Shown: positions 45,924 to 56,076, counted from the first letter of the stretch. The stretch is DNA of 64,000 bases from Pseudomonas multiresinivorans (GCF_012971725.1 NZ_CP048833.1:3720001-3784000); one strand, 5' to 3'. The notes: a model not told the origin generated them from the letters alone. Made by a program: numbers and translations.

Positions 45924-46730
45924 ATGTTCGAACGCAGGATCCCGCAGTGCCTTCTCGCCCTTTGCCTGGCCGCCCCGCTGGCGCACGCCGATGTGAAGAT
46001 TCCCGACCGTTTGCAGAACGCCAGCAAGGTGACCTTCTGCGGCGGCATGGACTCCCCGCCCATGGGCTTCTATGACGCCAACCAGAAGCTCACCGGGGTC
46101 ACCATCGACCTGGGCGAGGCCATCGCCAAGCGCCTGGGCGACAAGAAGATCGACTGGCGCATCACGCCCTTCTCCGGGCTGATCCCGGCGCTGCTCGCCG
46201 GCCAGTGCGACATGCTGGTGGACCAGTTGTTCGACAAGCCCGAGCGGCGCGAAGTGATCGACATGGTCAACTACATGTACTCCAGCCAGGCGGTGGTCGT
46301 CGGCAAGGGCAACCCCGAGGGCATTCACACCCTGGACGATCTCTCCGGCAAGAAGGTCGCGGTGCTCAACGGCTCGACCATCCGCACCCTGCTCGAAGCC
46401 CACAACGAGAAACTGGCCAAGGCCGGCAAGCCGCCGATGAAGGTGGTGGTCTACAACACCGACACCGACGCCTTCCAGTCCCTGCGCATCCGCCAGACCG
46501 ACGCCTACGGCACCACCGTGGAAACCGCCGGCTACTACCAGAGCATGGCCCCGGACCTGTTCGAGATCGGCGTGCCGGCCTTCGCGCGCATCCTCACCGG
46601 CCTGGGCATCCGCAAGGAAGACAAGCAACTCAGCGAAGCCGTCACGCAGATCATCAAGGACATGCAGGCCGACGGCAGCTACGCCGCGCTCCTGGCCAAG
46701 TGGCACATCGAAGGCGACAAACTGGACTGA
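45924..46730 (+). CDS. Periplasmic polar amino-acid-binding protein (SBP family 3)
   Basis: 268 residues. Signal peptide 1-22 (MFERRIPQCLLALCLAAPLAHA). The family-3 solute-binding fold follows: VTFCGGMDSPPMGFYDANQKLTGVTIDLGEAIAKRL, ITPFSGLIPALLAGQCDMLV, and the hinge FDKPERREVIDMVNYMYSSQAVVV. The usual D-x-A-x-R ligand motif is replaced by QCDMLVDQLFDKPERRE with the Arg kept for carboxylate binding. AGAGC with GGAG lies 8-11 bases upstream of ATG 45924. It is followed by permease (11 bases) and ATPase genes, a complete ABC importer. The ligand is likely an amino acid or a gamma-glutamyl compound. Confidence 0.92.
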   Translation: MFERRIPQCLLALCLAAPLAHADVKIPDRLQNASKVTFCGGMDSPPMGFYDANQKLTGVTIDLGEAIAKRLGDKKIDWRITPFSGLIPALLAGQCDMLVDQLFDKPERREVIDMVNYMYSSQAVVVGKGNPEGIHTLDDLSGKKVAVLNGSTIRTLLEAHNEKLAKAGKPPMKVVVYNTDTDAFQSLRIRQTDAYGTTVETAGYYQSMAPDLFEIGVPAFARILTGLGIRKEDKQLSEAVTQIIKDMQADGSYAALLAKWHIEGDKLD

Positions 46731-46741
46731 GGTAACGAGAC

Positions 46742-47509
46742 ATGAACTTCAGTTGGGACGTGTTCTGGCAGTACCTGCTACGGCCGAGCGATATTTACCT
46801 CTACGGCCTCTGGTTGACCTGCGTGATCGCCGTCAGCGCCATGCTCCTGGGCTGCGTGCTCGGGCTGCTGGCGGCGCTGATGCGCCTTTCCACCAACCCT
46901 CTGCTGCAATACCCGGTGCGTTTCTACGTGTGGCTGATGCGCGGCACGCCACTGCTGGTGCAGATCGTCTTCCTCTACACCGCACTGGCCGCTGGCGGCC
47001 TCTTCCGCTTCGAGGACCTGGACCTGGGGCTGTTCATCCTGCCGGGCAACATCCAGGCAGCGATCATCGCCCTGGGCCTCAACGAAGGCGCGTACATGGC
47101 CGAGATCATCCGTGCCGGCATCGGTGCGGTGGACAAGGGCCAGTATGAAGCCGGCAAATCCCTCGGCATGACCTTCCCCAAGCTGATGCGCCGCATCGTG
47201 CTGCCGCAGGCCTTCCGGGTGATCGTGCCGCCGCTGGGCAACGAGTTCAACGTGATGCTGAAGAACACCACGCTGGTCAGCGTGATCGGCGTGCAGGAAC
47301 TGCTGCTGAGCACCCAGATGGTTACTTCGGCGACCTTCCGCGTGTTCGAGCTGTACCTGGTTGTGGCGATCTACTTCCTCGCCCTGACCACCCTGTGGGG
47401 CTTCTTCCAGCGCTGGCTGGAAGTGCGCTTCGGCAAATCCGACGGCCAGGCCGCCGCACCGAACCGCATGTTCGGCCGCCAGGCGATGAAACTGCTGAGG
47501 GGGCGTTGA
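46742..47509 (+). CDS. Polar amino-acid ABC transporter permease
   Basis: 255 residues. Inner-membrane permease of the HisM/GlnP type with about five helices and the EAA loop (YEAGKSLGMTFPKLMRRIVLPQAFRVIVPPLGNE, about 137-170) that contacts the ATPase. Only one permease gene is present, so the pore is probably a homodimer. It starts 11 bases after the binding-protein stop and ends 1 base before the ATPase start. Confidence 0.93.
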   Translation: MNFSWDVFWQYLLRPSDIYLYGLWLTCVIAVSAMLLGCVLGLLAALMRLSTNPLLQYPVRFYVWLMRGTPLLVQIVFLYTALAAGGLFRFEDLDLGLFILPGNIQAAIIALGLNEGAYMAEIIRAGIGAVDKGQYEAGKSLGMTFPKLMRRIVLPQAFRVIVPPLGNEFNVMLKNTTLVSVIGVQELLLSTQMVTSATFRVFELYLVVAIYFLALTTLWGFFQRWLEVRFGKSDGQAAAPNRMFGRQAMKLLRGR

Positions 47510-47510
47510 G

Positions 47511-48290
<780 letters not shown>

Positions 48291-48311
48291 CTAATGAAGA
48301 AAGGAAAGCTC

Positions 48312-49397
48312 ATGCGTAATGGAGTTCTGCTGTTCACCCTTCTCGCCTGCGCCACCGCCGCGCAAGCCGACGACAAGCTGGTGCGCTTCTACAACTGGTC
48401 CGACTACATGGGTCCGGACACCCTGAAGAACTTCGAGAAGGACACCGGCATCAAGGTCCAGTACGACGTCTTCGACACCAACGAGATGCTCGAAGCCAAG
48501 CTGCTCTCCGGGCACTCGGGCTACGACCTGGTGGTGCCGTCCAGCCAGTTCCTCACCAAGCAAATCAACGCCGGCGTCTACCAGAAGCTCGATCGCGCCC
48601 AATTGCCCAACTGGAAGCACCTCGACCCACGCCTGATGAAGCGCCTGGAAGCCGCCGACCCGGGCAACCAGTACGCCGTGCCCTACATGTGGGGCACCGT
48701 GGGCATCGGCTACAACTACGACAAGGTCAAGGCCGCGCTGGGCGACAGCGCTCCGCTGGACTCCTGGGACCTGATCTTCAAGCCGGAGAACCTCGCCAAG
48801 CTGCACGGCTGCGGCGTGGCCTTCCTCGACGCACCGGTGAAGATTATCCCGCAGGCGCTGCACTACCTGGGCCTGGACCCGAACAGCACCAACCCCGAGG
48901 ACTACACCAAGGCCTCGGCGCTGCTGCAGAAGCTGCGCCCGTCGATCACCTACTTCAACTCCTCGAAGTACACCACCGACCTTGCCAACGGCGACATCTG
49001 CGTGGCCGTCGGCTACTCGGGCGACGTCATGCAGGCGCAGACCCGCGCCCAGGAAGCCGGCAAGAAGATCGACGTGCGCTACGTGATCCCCAAGGAAGGC
49101 GCCAACCTGTGGTTCGACATGCTCGCCATCCCGCGTGACTCGAAGAACCCCAAGGGCGCCCACGCGCTGGTGAACTACCTGCTGCGCCCGGAAGTGATCG
49201 CCCCGGTGAGCGACTACGTCGGCTACGCCAACCCCAACCCGGACGCCACCCCGCTGCTCGATGCAAAAGTGCGCGACAACCCCGGCATCTACCCCAGCGA
49301 CGCGGTGATCGAGAAGCTCTACGTCTCCGCCGACCTGCCGCCGAAAATCCAGCGCGTGATCACCCGCGAATGGACCCGTATCAAGACTGACCGCTGA
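48312..49397 (+). CDS. PotF/SpuD-like polyamine-binding periplasmic protein
   Basis: 361 residues. The start at 48312 has AAGGAAAG 6-8 bases before it; an in-frame ATG at 48294 lacks a ribosome site. Signal peptide about 1-19 (cut after AQA). Family-1-type polyamine-binding sequence: KLVRFYNWSDYMGPDTLKNFEKDTGIKVQYDVFDTNEMLEAKLLSGHSGYDLVVPSSQFL, as in PotF, SpuD and SpuE. No polyamine permease or ATPase is encoded here, so it either works with transporter parts elsewhere or has another role. It sits between an amino-acid importer and a gamma-glutamyltransferase, which suggests gamma-glutamyl polyamines or related ligands (inference). Confidence 0.9.
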   Translation: MRNGVLLFTLLACATAAQADDKLVRFYNWSDYMGPDTLKNFEKDTGIKVQYDVFDTNEMLEAKLLSGHSGYDLVVPSSQFLTKQINAGVYQKLDRAQLPNWKHLDPRLMKRLEAADPGNQYAVPYMWGTVGIGYNYDKVKAALGDSAPLDSWDLIFKPENLAKLHGCGVAFLDAPVKIIPQALHYLGLDPNSTNPEDYTKASALLQKLRPSITYFNSSKYTTDLANGDICVAVGYSGDVMQAQTRAQEAGKKIDVRYVIPKEGANLWFDMLAIPRDSKNPKGAHALVNYLLRPEVIAPVSDYVGYANPNPDATPLLDAKVRDNPGIYPSDAVIEKLYVSADLPPKIQRVITREWTRIKTDR

Positions 49398-49414
49398 ACC
49401 GAAGAGAGTTTTCC

Positions 49415-51031
49415 ATGCTGAGCTTCTCTGCCCACGAGTACCCCTACGCTTCCCAGCGCCAGAGCGTGTTCGCCCGCAACGGCATGGTCGCCGCCTCGCA
49501 GCCCCTGGCTGCCGAGGCCGGCATCGCCATGTTGCGCGCTGGCGGCAACGCCATCGACGCCGCCATCGCCACCGCCGCCGCGCTGACCGTGGTCGAACCC
49601 ACCGGCTGCGCCATCGGCGGCGACGCCTTTGCCCTGGTCTGGGTCAAGGGCCAGCTGCACGGCCTTGACGCCAGCGGCCACGCGCCGGCCTCCATTTCCA
49701 TCGACAAGGTGAAAGCCGCCGGGCACGACAAGATGCCCGTGCACGGCTGGCTGCCGGTCACCGTGCCGGGCATCCCCTCGGCCTGGGCCGAGCTGTCCGC
49801 ACGCTTCGGCAAACTGCCCTTTGCCGACCTGCTGCAACCGGCCATTGCCCTGGCCCGCGACGGTTTCCCGGTGTCCCCGGTGGTCGCCCACCAATGGGAA
49901 ATCGCCCGCCGCGAATACCAGGAAAGCCGCGCCGACGTACCGGTTCTGGAAGCCTGGTTCGACACCTTTACCGTCAACGGCGAAGCGCCGCGCGCCGGCC
50001 AGCTGTTCCGCAACCCGGCCCAGGCGAAAACCCTCGCCGAACTGGCCCAGACGAAGTGCGAAAGCTTCTACCGTGGCGCCCTCGCCCAGCGCCTGGCCGC
50101 GCACTCTGCCGCCACCGGTGGCGAGCTGAGCGCCGCTGACCTGGCCGGCTACATGCCCAAGTGGGTCGAGCCGATCAAGACCAACTACCGCGGCTACGAC
50201 GTCTGGGAAATCCCGCCGGCCGGCCAGGGCCTGATCGCCCTGATGACCCTGAACATCCTCCAGGGCTACGACTTCGACCAGCGCGACAGCCAGCTCACCT
50301 GGCACCGCCAGCTTGAGGCGATGAAGAAGGCCTACGCCGACGGCCTGCACTACATCACCGACGCCGAGCACATGCGCGTCAGCACCGCCGCGCTGCTGTC
50401 CGATGACTACGCCGCGCGCCGCCGCGCCGAGATTGGCGAACACGCCGCCGAACCCAAGCATGGCGACCCGCACTCCAGCGGCACCGTGTACATCGCCACC
50501 GCCGACGGCGAAGGCAACATGGTCTCCTTCATCCAGAGCGCCTACCATGGCTTCGGCTCCGGCGTGGTGCTGCCCGACAGCGGCATCGGCCTGCAGAACC
50601 GCGGCTCGGAATTCAGCCTCGACCCGGCGCACTCCAACGCCCTGGCGCCGGGCAAGAAGACCTTCCACACCATCATCCCCGGCTTCCTCAGCAAGGATGG
50701 CGTGGCCGTCGGCCCGTTCGGCGTGATGGGCGGCTACATGCAGCCCCAGGGCCACGTGCAGATGGTGATGAACCTGGTGGACTTCGGCCTCAACCCGCAG
50801 GCCGCGCTGGACGCCCCGCGCTGGCAATGGCTGGGCGGCATGAAGGTCGGCATCGAGCAGCACGCCAACCGCGACCTGGCCTTCAGCCTGGCGCGGCGCG
50901 GCCACGAGGTGGAGATCGCCTGCGACCTCACCGACTACGGCCGCGGCCAGATCATCGTCCGCGACCCGCAGACCGGCGTGCTCTGCGGCGGAACCGAGCC
51001 CCGAGCGGATTCGCACATCGCGGTTTGCTGA
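49415..51031 (+). CDS. Gamma-glutamyltransferase-family hydrolase, cytoplasmic YwrD-like type
   Basis: 538 residues. Cleaves or transfers gamma-glutamyl groups from compounds such as glutathione; made as a proenzyme that cuts itself before a Thr. The nucleophile is T357 in HSSGTVYIATADGEGNMVSF. The large-subunit start FARNGMVAASQPLAAEAGIAMLRAGGNAIDAAIATAAALTVVEP is classic, and GFLSKDG...GPFGVMGGYMQPQGHVQMVMNLVDFGLNPQAALDAPRW is the small-subunit core. Unlike periplasmic GGT there is no signal peptide, so substrate must be imported first, in agreement with the upstream ABC genes. RBS AAGAGAG precedes ATG 49415, 17 bases after the PotF-like gene. Confidence 0.92.
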   Translation: MLSFSAHEYPYASQRQSVFARNGMVAASQPLAAEAGIAMLRAGGNAIDAAIATAAALTVVEPTGCAIGGDAFALVWVKGQLHGLDASGHAPASISIDKVKAAGHDKMPVHGWLPVTVPGIPSAWAELSARFGKLPFADLLQPAIALARDGFPVSPVVAHQWEIARREYQESRADVPVLEAWFDTFTVNGEAPRAGQLFRNPAQAKTLAELAQTKCESFYRGALAQRLAAHSAATGGELSAADLAGYMPKWVEPIKTNYRGYDVWEIPPAGQGLIALMTLNILQGYDFDQRDSQLTWHRQLEAMKKAYADGLHYITDAEHMRVSTAALLSDDYAARRRAEIGEHAAEPKHGDPHSSGTVYIATADGEGNMVSFIQSAYHGFGSGVVLPDSGIGLQNRGSEFSLDPAHSNALAPGKKTFHTIIPGFLSKDGVAVGPFGVMGGYMQPQGHVQMVMNLVDFGLNPQAALDAPRWQWLGGMKVGIEQHANRDLAFSLARRGHEVEIACDLTDYGRGQIIVRDPQTGVLCGGTEPRADSHIAVC

Positions 51032-51041
51032 GGAGAAAGCC

Positions 51042-51983
51042 ATGCATGCTCGTGACCTCAACCTTTCGCCACTGATACTGGGCGGCAACGTGTTCGGCTG
51101 GACGGTGGACGAAGCCATTTCTCGACGCCTGCTGGACGCGGCGTTCGACGCGGGGCTGAGCAGTATCGACACCGCGGATATGTACTCGGTCTGGGTACCG
51201 GGTCACGAGGGCGGCGAGTCGGAGGCCATCATCGGTCGCTGGCTCGCCAGCCAACCAGGCCGGCGGGCGGAGGTGACGCTGTGCACCAAGGTTGGAGCCG
51301 AGTTGTCGGCCCATCGGCGCGGCTTGTCGCGCCGATGGATTCTGCAGGGAGTCGAGGACTCCCTTCGGCGCCTGGGCACCGACTACATCGACCTGTACTT
51401 CAGTCATTACCCGGATGACAGCACGTCCCACGAGGAAACCCTGCGTACCTACGAAGAGTTGATCGCCTCGGGAAAAGTGCGCGCCATCGGTGCGTCCAAC
51501 TTCAGCCGAAATCAACTGGAGGCGGCCGCGGCAACTGCGCGCAGTAACGACCTCCCCGCGTACTCGGCGCTCCAAGTCCAGTACAACCTCTACGACCGAG
51601 CAGGCCACGAAACGGAAACCGCAACCATTGCTGCCGAGCACGGCAACGTCGTGGTGACCTACTTCAGCCTCGCCTCGGGCTTTCTCACCGGCAAGTACCG
51701 CGCCCCCAGCGACCTCACTGGAAGTGCTCGTGGCGAAGACCTGGAGGGCTACTTCGATGTTCGAGGGTTGAAGATTCTCGCGACGCTTGACCAGGTCGCC
51801 GAGGAAACCCAGTCGTCGCCGGCCGAGATCGCCCTCGCCTGGCTGCGCCAACAGCCGGGCATCACCGCCCCCATCGCCAGCGCCACCAGCGAACACCAGC
51901 TAGCCAGTCTGGTGCGAGCGACCCGACTGAGCCTTTCAGACTCCCACCTGGCAATGCTCGACCTCGCCAGCCGAATATCCTGA
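51042..51983 (+). CDS. Aldo/keto reductase
   Basis: 313 residues. NADPH-dependent carbonyl reductase with TIM-barrel fold. The catalytic tetrad is visible: D43 and Y48 in SIDTADMYSVW, K83 in LCTKVG, H122 in YFSHYPDDS. The nucleotide-binding C-terminal part includes PAEIALAWLRQQPGITAPIASATSEHQL. GAGGAGA lies 7 bases before the ATG, 10 bases after the transferase stop, so it is the last gene of the operon. It could reduce an aldehyde formed from released amine or amino acid; this is inference from position. Confidence 0.9.
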   Translation: MHARDLNLSPLILGGNVFGWTVDEAISRRLLDAAFDAGLSSIDTADMYSVWVPGHEGGESEAIIGRWLASQPGRRAEVTLCTKVGAELSAHRRGLSRRWILQGVEDSLRRLGTDYIDLYFSHYPDDSTSHEETLRTYEELIASGKVRAIGASNFSRNQLEAAAATARSNDLPAYSALQVQYNLYDRAGHETETATIAAEHGNVVVTYFSLASGFLTGKYRAPSDLTGSARGEDLEGYFDVRGLKILATLDQVAEETQSSPAEIALAWLRQQPGITAPIASATSEHQLASLVRATRLSLSDSHLAMLDLASRIS

Positions 51984-51990
51984 GCAACTG

Positions 51991-52022
51991 TCACAAGCGC
52001 GCCTCCTTCCGGGGGCTTGTGA
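51991..52022 (+). terminator. Hairpin after the aldo/keto reductase gene
   Basis: TCACAAGC (51991-51998) pairs with GCTTGTGA (52015-52022), with GC-rich bases between them. No T-run follows, so it is a weak terminator candidate or a boundary hairpin between this operon and the iron-regulated one. Confidence 0.4.
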
Positions 52023-52040
52023 GCAGGCCTTGGCAACCAC

Positions 52041-52067
52041 TATCATGAGAAGCATTCTCAAATGATA
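52041..52067 (+). promoter_or_regulatory. Fur box upstream of the FecI-like sigma factor gene
   Basis: TGAGAA (52046-52051), GCA and TTCTCA (52055-52060) form a 6-3-6 dyad, flanked by ATCAT on the left and AATGAT on the right, giving a near-palindromic AT-rich stretch in the style of Pseudomonas Fur sites. It lies 12 bases before ATG 52079, where bound Fur would block transcription under iron-rich conditions. Confidence 0.7.
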
Positions 52068-52078
52068 AAAGTTCTGCC

Positions 52079-52585
52079 ATGCCTTCGGTCGACGCTCCGC
52101 TCCACGCTGCTGTCAGTGACCTCTATCAGCACCATCACGGCTGGCTGCAGGGCTGGCTGCGTCGCCGCCTGGGCTGCCACGAACAGGCGGCGGACCTGGC
52201 CCAGGACACTTTTACCCGCCTGCTCTCCTCACGCCGTGTGCTGGAGGCTCGCGAGCCGCGAGCCTATCTCGCCACGGTGGCCAAGGGGCTGATGATCAAC
52301 TGGTTCCAGCGCCAGTCGCTGGAACGCGCCTATCTCGAAGCCCTCGCCAGTATCCCCGAAGAACTCGCGCCTTCGCCGGAGCAGCGCTACCTGGTGCTGG
52401 AAACCCTGCACGAGATCGACACCCTGCTCTCGCGCCTGCCCGACCCGGTGCGCCAGGCCTTCCTGCTGGCGCAGGTCGAGGGGCTGAAGTACGAGGCTAT
52501 AGCCGAGCGCCTGGGCGTATCCCTGGGATCGGTGAAGCGCTATATGCAGCAGGCGTTCCGCCATTGCCTGGAGCTGATGGAGTGA
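52079..52585 (+). CDS. FecI-like ECF sigma factor
   Basis: 168 residues. Extracytoplasmic-function sigma factor of the iron-starvation group. Region 2 (about 10-75): LYQHHHGWLQGWLRRRLGCHEQAADLAQDTFTRLL and YLATVAKGLMINWFQR. Region 4 (about 108-160): LPDPVRQAFLLAQVEGLKYEAIAERLGVSLGSVKRYMQQAFRHCL. It directs RNA polymerase to the receptor gene when the siderophore signal arrives through FecR. A Fur box precedes it. The stop overlaps the FecR start by 4 bases. The ATG has no strong ribosome site. Confidence 0.93.
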   Translation: MPSVDAPLHAAVSDLYQHHHGWLQGWLRRRLGCHEQAADLAQDTFTRLLSSRRVLEAREPRAYLATVAKGLMINWFQRQSLERAYLEALASIPEELAPSPEQRYLVLETLHEIDTLLSRLPDPVRQAFLLAQVEGLKYEAIAERLGVSLGSVKRYMQQAFRHCLELME

Positions 52586-53520
52586 GCGCTACCGAGCCCA
52601 TCGCCCCGCGCATTCTCGATGAAGCGGCCGACTGGCTGGTGCGCCTGCATCAGGACACCAGCGAGGAAACCCGCCGCGCCTGTGCCGACTGGCAACGCCA
52701 GAGCCCCCAGCACGCCCGCGCCTGGGATCGTGCCGAGCGTCTGATGGGGCATCTCGGCAGCCTGCCGCCCGCACTGGCCATGCCGACCCTGGGCCGTGAA
52801 CGCCAGCTCGACCGCCGCCGGGCGCTCAAGCAGCTTGCCCTGCTGCTGGCCGTAGCGCCGGTCGGCCTGGCCGCCTGGCGTACGCAGCCCTGGCAGGACT
52901 GGAGCGCGGACCAAACCACCAGCGTCGGCGAGCAGCGCAGATGGCCGCTGCCCGATGGCAGCCTGCTGACGCTCAACACCGACAGTGCCGTGGACATCGC
53001 CTTCACTCCGGCGCAGCGCCTGGTGCGCCTGTTGCGGGGGGAAATCTTCCTCGACGCATTCGTGGACAGCCGACCTTTCCTGGTCACGACCCGCGAAGCT
53101 CGCATGCACACCCGCGAAGCGCGCTTCAATGTGCGCCAGGACGAGGGGGCGACCCGCGTCGCCGTCCTCCAGGGCCGCGTCGAAGTAGTGCCGTCGCACG
53201 GAGCCGGCCAATGGCTGGGTGCCGGGGAGTCCGTGCTGCTGTCGGCACTCGGCATCACCTCGGTCGCCCCCTCGCCGGCCCCGGACGCCTGGACCCACGG
53301 CATGCTGATGGCCGACCGCATGCCCTTGCAGACGCTGCTGAGCGAATTGGGCCGCTACCGCCGCGGCGTGCTGCGCTGTGATCCAGCGGTGGCGCAACTG
53401 GCTGTTTCCGGGGCCTTCCCGCTGCTGGACAGCAACCTTGCGCTGTCGATGCTGCAGTCCACCTACCCCCTGCGAATCCGTCGGGTGACGGACTTCTGGA
53501 TCACCCTCGCAGCGGCCTGA
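52582..53520 (+). CDS. FecR-like anti-sigma / signal-transducing membrane protein
   Basis: 312 residues, starting at GTG 52582 in the GTGA overlap. The N-terminal cytoplasmic part has the DUF4880/FecR pattern (ILDEAADWLVRLHQDTSEETRRACADWQRQSPQHARAWDRAERL). One membrane helix lies at about 82-97 (LKQLALLLAVAPVGLAAW). The periplasmic FecR domain contains TSVGEQRRWPLPDGSLLTLNTDSAVDIAF and RLLRGEIFLD. The C-terminal domain (residues about 235-312) would contact the receptor STN domain. It carries the signal from the receptor to the sigma factor. Confidence 0.93.
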   Translation: MSATEPIAPRILDEAADWLVRLHQDTSEETRRACADWQRQSPQHARAWDRAERLMGHLGSLPPALAMPTLGRERQLDRRRALKQLALLLAVAPVGLAAWRTQPWQDWSADQTTSVGEQRRWPLPDGSLLTLNTDSAVDIAFTPAQRLVRLLRGEIFLDAFVDSRPFLVTTREARMHTREARFNVRQDEGATRVAVLQGRVEVVPSHGAGQWLGAGESVLLSALGITSVAPSPAPDAWTHGMLMADRMPLQTLLSELGRYRRGVLRCDPAVAQLAVSGAFPLLDSNLALSMLQSTYPLRIRRVTDFWITLAAA

Positions 53521-53559
53521 AGACAAGCGCTGGGCGTTGATGCAAAATATTTTCAAAAA

Positions 53560-53582
53560 GAAGTGAGACTTTTTCTCACTTC
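53560..53582. promoter_or_regulatory. Hairpin between fecR-like and receptor genes
   Basis: GAAGTGAGA (53560-53568), CTTTT loop, TCTCACTTC (53574-53582), a perfect 9-bp stem. It lies 63 bases before the receptor start. It may partly stop sigma-gene transcripts or sit in the 5' leader of the receptor message. I could not place a confident FecI-type -35/-10. Confidence 0.45.
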
Positions 53583-53644
53583 AGCTGGCAACAGGGGAAC
53601 ATCTCCCGACACGAAGCCCGCAGAGGCCCGAAGGTACCCCGTCC

Positions 53645-56056
53645 ATGTCCAGCAGCAGACACGTCCAGCCCTCTTCGCTTTCCCTGGCGGTGCGCACCGC
53701 CCTCTTCTCCCTGGCGGTTGCCGTCGCGGCCCCGGCGGTGATGGCCGCATCAGCCCCCGGTGAAGTGCGCAGCTACAGCATCGCCCCCGGCCCACTCGGC
53801 CGCGCCCTCGCGTCGTTCGCCGCCGAGACCGGCGTGCGCCTGTCCTTCGAACCGACCCTCACCGACGGCCTGCAGAGCCCGGGCCTGAGCGGCAACTACT
53901 CGACCCAGGGCGCCCTGGAGCGCCTGCTGCAAGGCAGTGGCCTGGAACTGGAGCAGCGCGGCGACGGCACCTTTACCCTGATCCGTTCGCCCAGCCCCGA
54001 TGCGTTGCAGATGCAGCCCTCGCTGATCACTGGCCAGGCTGCCGGCCCGGAGGACCTGCCGGCCGAGTACGCCGGCGGCCAGGTAGCACGTGGCGGCCGC
54101 CTGGGCCTGCTGGGCAATACCGACCTGATGGACGCGCCCTTCAGCATCACCAGCTACACCGAGAAGACCATCCAGGACCAGCAGGCGCGCAGCGTCGCCG
54201 ACGTCCTGAGCAACGAGCCTTCGGCGCAGATCGGCAGCGCCCGCACCAACCTCAACGAGGACTTCTCCCTGCGCGGCTTCCCGGTAGTCAGCGCCGATGT
54301 CGCGCTCAACGGCATGTACGGCCTGGCGCCGTTCTTCCGCGTGCCGGTGGAAATGGCCGAACGCGTGGAAGTGGTCAAGGGCCCGAGCACCATGCTCAAT
54401 GGCATGCCGCCCAGCGGCAACGTCGGCGGCGCGGTGAACCTGGTGACCAAGCGCGCTGGGGATGAGCCGCTGAACCGCGTGACCGTGGACTACCTCTCCG
54501 ACTCGGTGTTCGGCACCCACCTGGACATCGGTCGCCGCTTCGGCGAGGGCAAGGAGTTCGGCGTGCGCTTCAACGGCGTGTACCGCAACGGCGATACCAC
54601 GGTGGACAAGCAGGAACTCGAAGACAGCCTTGGCTCCCTCGGCCTGGACTACACCGGCGAGCGCCTGCGCCTGTCCGCCGACTACATCCACCAGCGCGAG
54701 GACATCACCAATGTCGTGCGCCAGTTCACCGCCGGCCCTGGCGTGACGAAGATCCCCCACGCCCCGGACAACGACCTGAACTACCCCGGCTACGGCGATT
54801 CGGAAATGACCGACCGCACCCTGGTCGTGCGCGGCGAATACGACATTGCCGACTGGCTCACTGGCTACGCCGGTTACGGCGACCGCCGCAGCGAGATGGA
54901 CGCCCTGGCCGGCAACCCGGTGCTGACGGGCAACGACGGCGACTTCGTCTCGTCTCCGGCCTGGCAGGTCTACGACGTCGGTTCGCACTCCGCCGAAGCC
55001 GGCCTGCGCAGCACCTTCAACACCGGCCCGGTAGAGCACAAGCTGAACTTCGGCGCGACCCGCGTGGTGCAGAACTCGGACATCTTCTTCCTCTACACCG
55101 CCTTCCCGTCGCGGGCGTCGAACCTCTACAACCCGATCTACTCGGGCACGCCGAGCACCGACGACTATCCGAAGAACGTGCAGAAGTACACCGCTGCCAC
55201 GCTCACCAGCTACGCGCTGGCCGACACCCTGTCGGTTCTCGACGGTCGCGTCGAGCTGACCGTCGGTGCGCGCAAGCAGCGTGTGGAGTCGCAGAACTAC
55301 GAGATGAACGTCGGCACTCCGGCCGGCGCCGGCTACGACGAGGAAGAGACCACCCCGATGGCCGGCGTCGTGGTCAAGCCATGGGAGAACATCTCGCTCT
55401 ACGCCAACTACATCGAAGGCCTGAGCCCGGGAGAAACCGCGCCCATCGGCACCGCCAACGCCGGGGAAATGCTCTCGCCCTATGTCTCCAAGCAGAAGGA
55501 AGTCGGCATCAAGGGCGAATGGGACGGCTTCGGCGCCACCCTCGCCGCCTTCGAGATCAAGCGCCCGAGCAGCGTCAACGACAATGGCCGCTTCACCCGC
55601 GGCGGAGAACAGCGCAACCGCGGTCTCGAACTGAGCCTGTTCGGCGAGGTGGCCGAAGGTGCACGCCTGCTCGGTGGCGCCTCCTACACCCAGGCCAATC
55701 TGACCAAAACCCAGGACGGCCAGTACGACGGCAACAACGGCATCGGCGTGCCACGCCGGCAACTGAACCTCGGCGGCGAGTACGACATCGCCCAGGTGCC
55801 GGGCCTGACGGTGACCGCGCGGACGATCTACACCAGCGAGCAGTACGTGGACCAGGCCAACAGCCTGAGCATCCCCGACTGGTGGCGCCTGGACCTGGGC
55901 GCGCGCTACCGCTTCGAGACCCTCGGCAAGCCGGTGGTGCTGCGCGCCAACCTGGATAACGCGCTCGACAAGGACTACTGGGGCACCTCCACCGCCGGGT
56001 ACCTGTACCTGGGCGAGGGGCGCACCCTGCAGCTGTCCGCGAGCGTGGACTTCTAA
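53645..56056 (+). CDS. FecA-like TonB-dependent siderophore receptor with signalling domain
   Basis: 803 residues. Outer-membrane transporter for a ferric siderophore. Signal peptide about 1-35 (cut near VMAA). The STN signalling domain at about 40-115 (VRSYSIAPGPLGRALASFAAETGVRLSFEPTLTDGLQSPGLSGNYSTQGALERLLQGSGL) meets the FecR-like protein in the periplasm. The plug follows from about 155 (PFSITSYTEKTIQDQQARSVADVLSNEPSAQIG...VVKGPSTMLNGMPPSGNVGGAVNLVTKRA). The rest is a 22-strand barrel ending LYLGEGRTLQLSASVDF with terminal Phe. The FhuE/FpvA-like sequence suggests a hydroxamate-type ligand, but this is a guess. Confidence 0.93.
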   Translation: MSSSRHVQPSSLSLAVRTALFSLAVAVAAPAVMAASAPGEVRSYSIAPGPLGRALASFAAETGVRLSFEPTLTDGLQSPGLSGNYSTQGALERLLQGSGLELEQRGDGTFTLIRSPSPDALQMQPSLITGQAAGPEDLPAEYAGGQVARGGRLGLLGNTDLMDAPFSITSYTEKTIQDQQARSVADVLSNEPSAQIGSARTNLNEDFSLRGFPVVSADVALNGMYGLAPFFRVPVEMAERVEVVKGPSTMLNGMPPSGNVGGAVNLVTKRAGDEPLNRVTVDYLSDSVFGTHLDIGRRFGEGKEFGVRFNGVYRNGDTTVDKQELEDSLGSLGLDYTGERLRLSADYIHQREDITNVVRQFTAGPGVTKIPHAPDNDLNYPGYGDSEMTDRTLVVRGEYDIADWLTGYAGYGDRRSEMDALAGNPVLTGNDGDFVSSPAWQVYDVGSHSAEAGLRSTFNTGPVEHKLNFGATRVVQNSDIFFLYTAFPSRASNLYNPIYSGTPSTDDYPKNVQKYTAATLTSYALADTLSVLDGRVELTVGARKQRVESQNYEMNVGTPAGAGYDEEETTPMAGVVVKPWENISLYANYIEGLSPGETAPIGTANAGEMLSPYVSKQKEVGIKGEWDGFGATLAAFEIKRPSSVNDNGRFTRGGEQRNRGLELSLFGEVAEGARLLGGASYTQANLTKTQDGQYDGNNGIGVPRRQLNLGGEYDIAQVPGLTVTARTIYTSEQYVDQANSLSIPDWWRLDLGARYRFETLGKPVVLRANLDNALDKDYWGTSTAGYLYLGEGRTLQLSASVDF

Positions 56057-56076
56057 CGAAAAGAACGAGCCTGACG

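Noticed and set aside
48294..48311. Earlier ATG for the PotF-like gene
   Set aside because: No ribosome site before it, whereas AAGGAAAG lies at the right distance from ATG 48312, which also starts the signal peptide cleanly.
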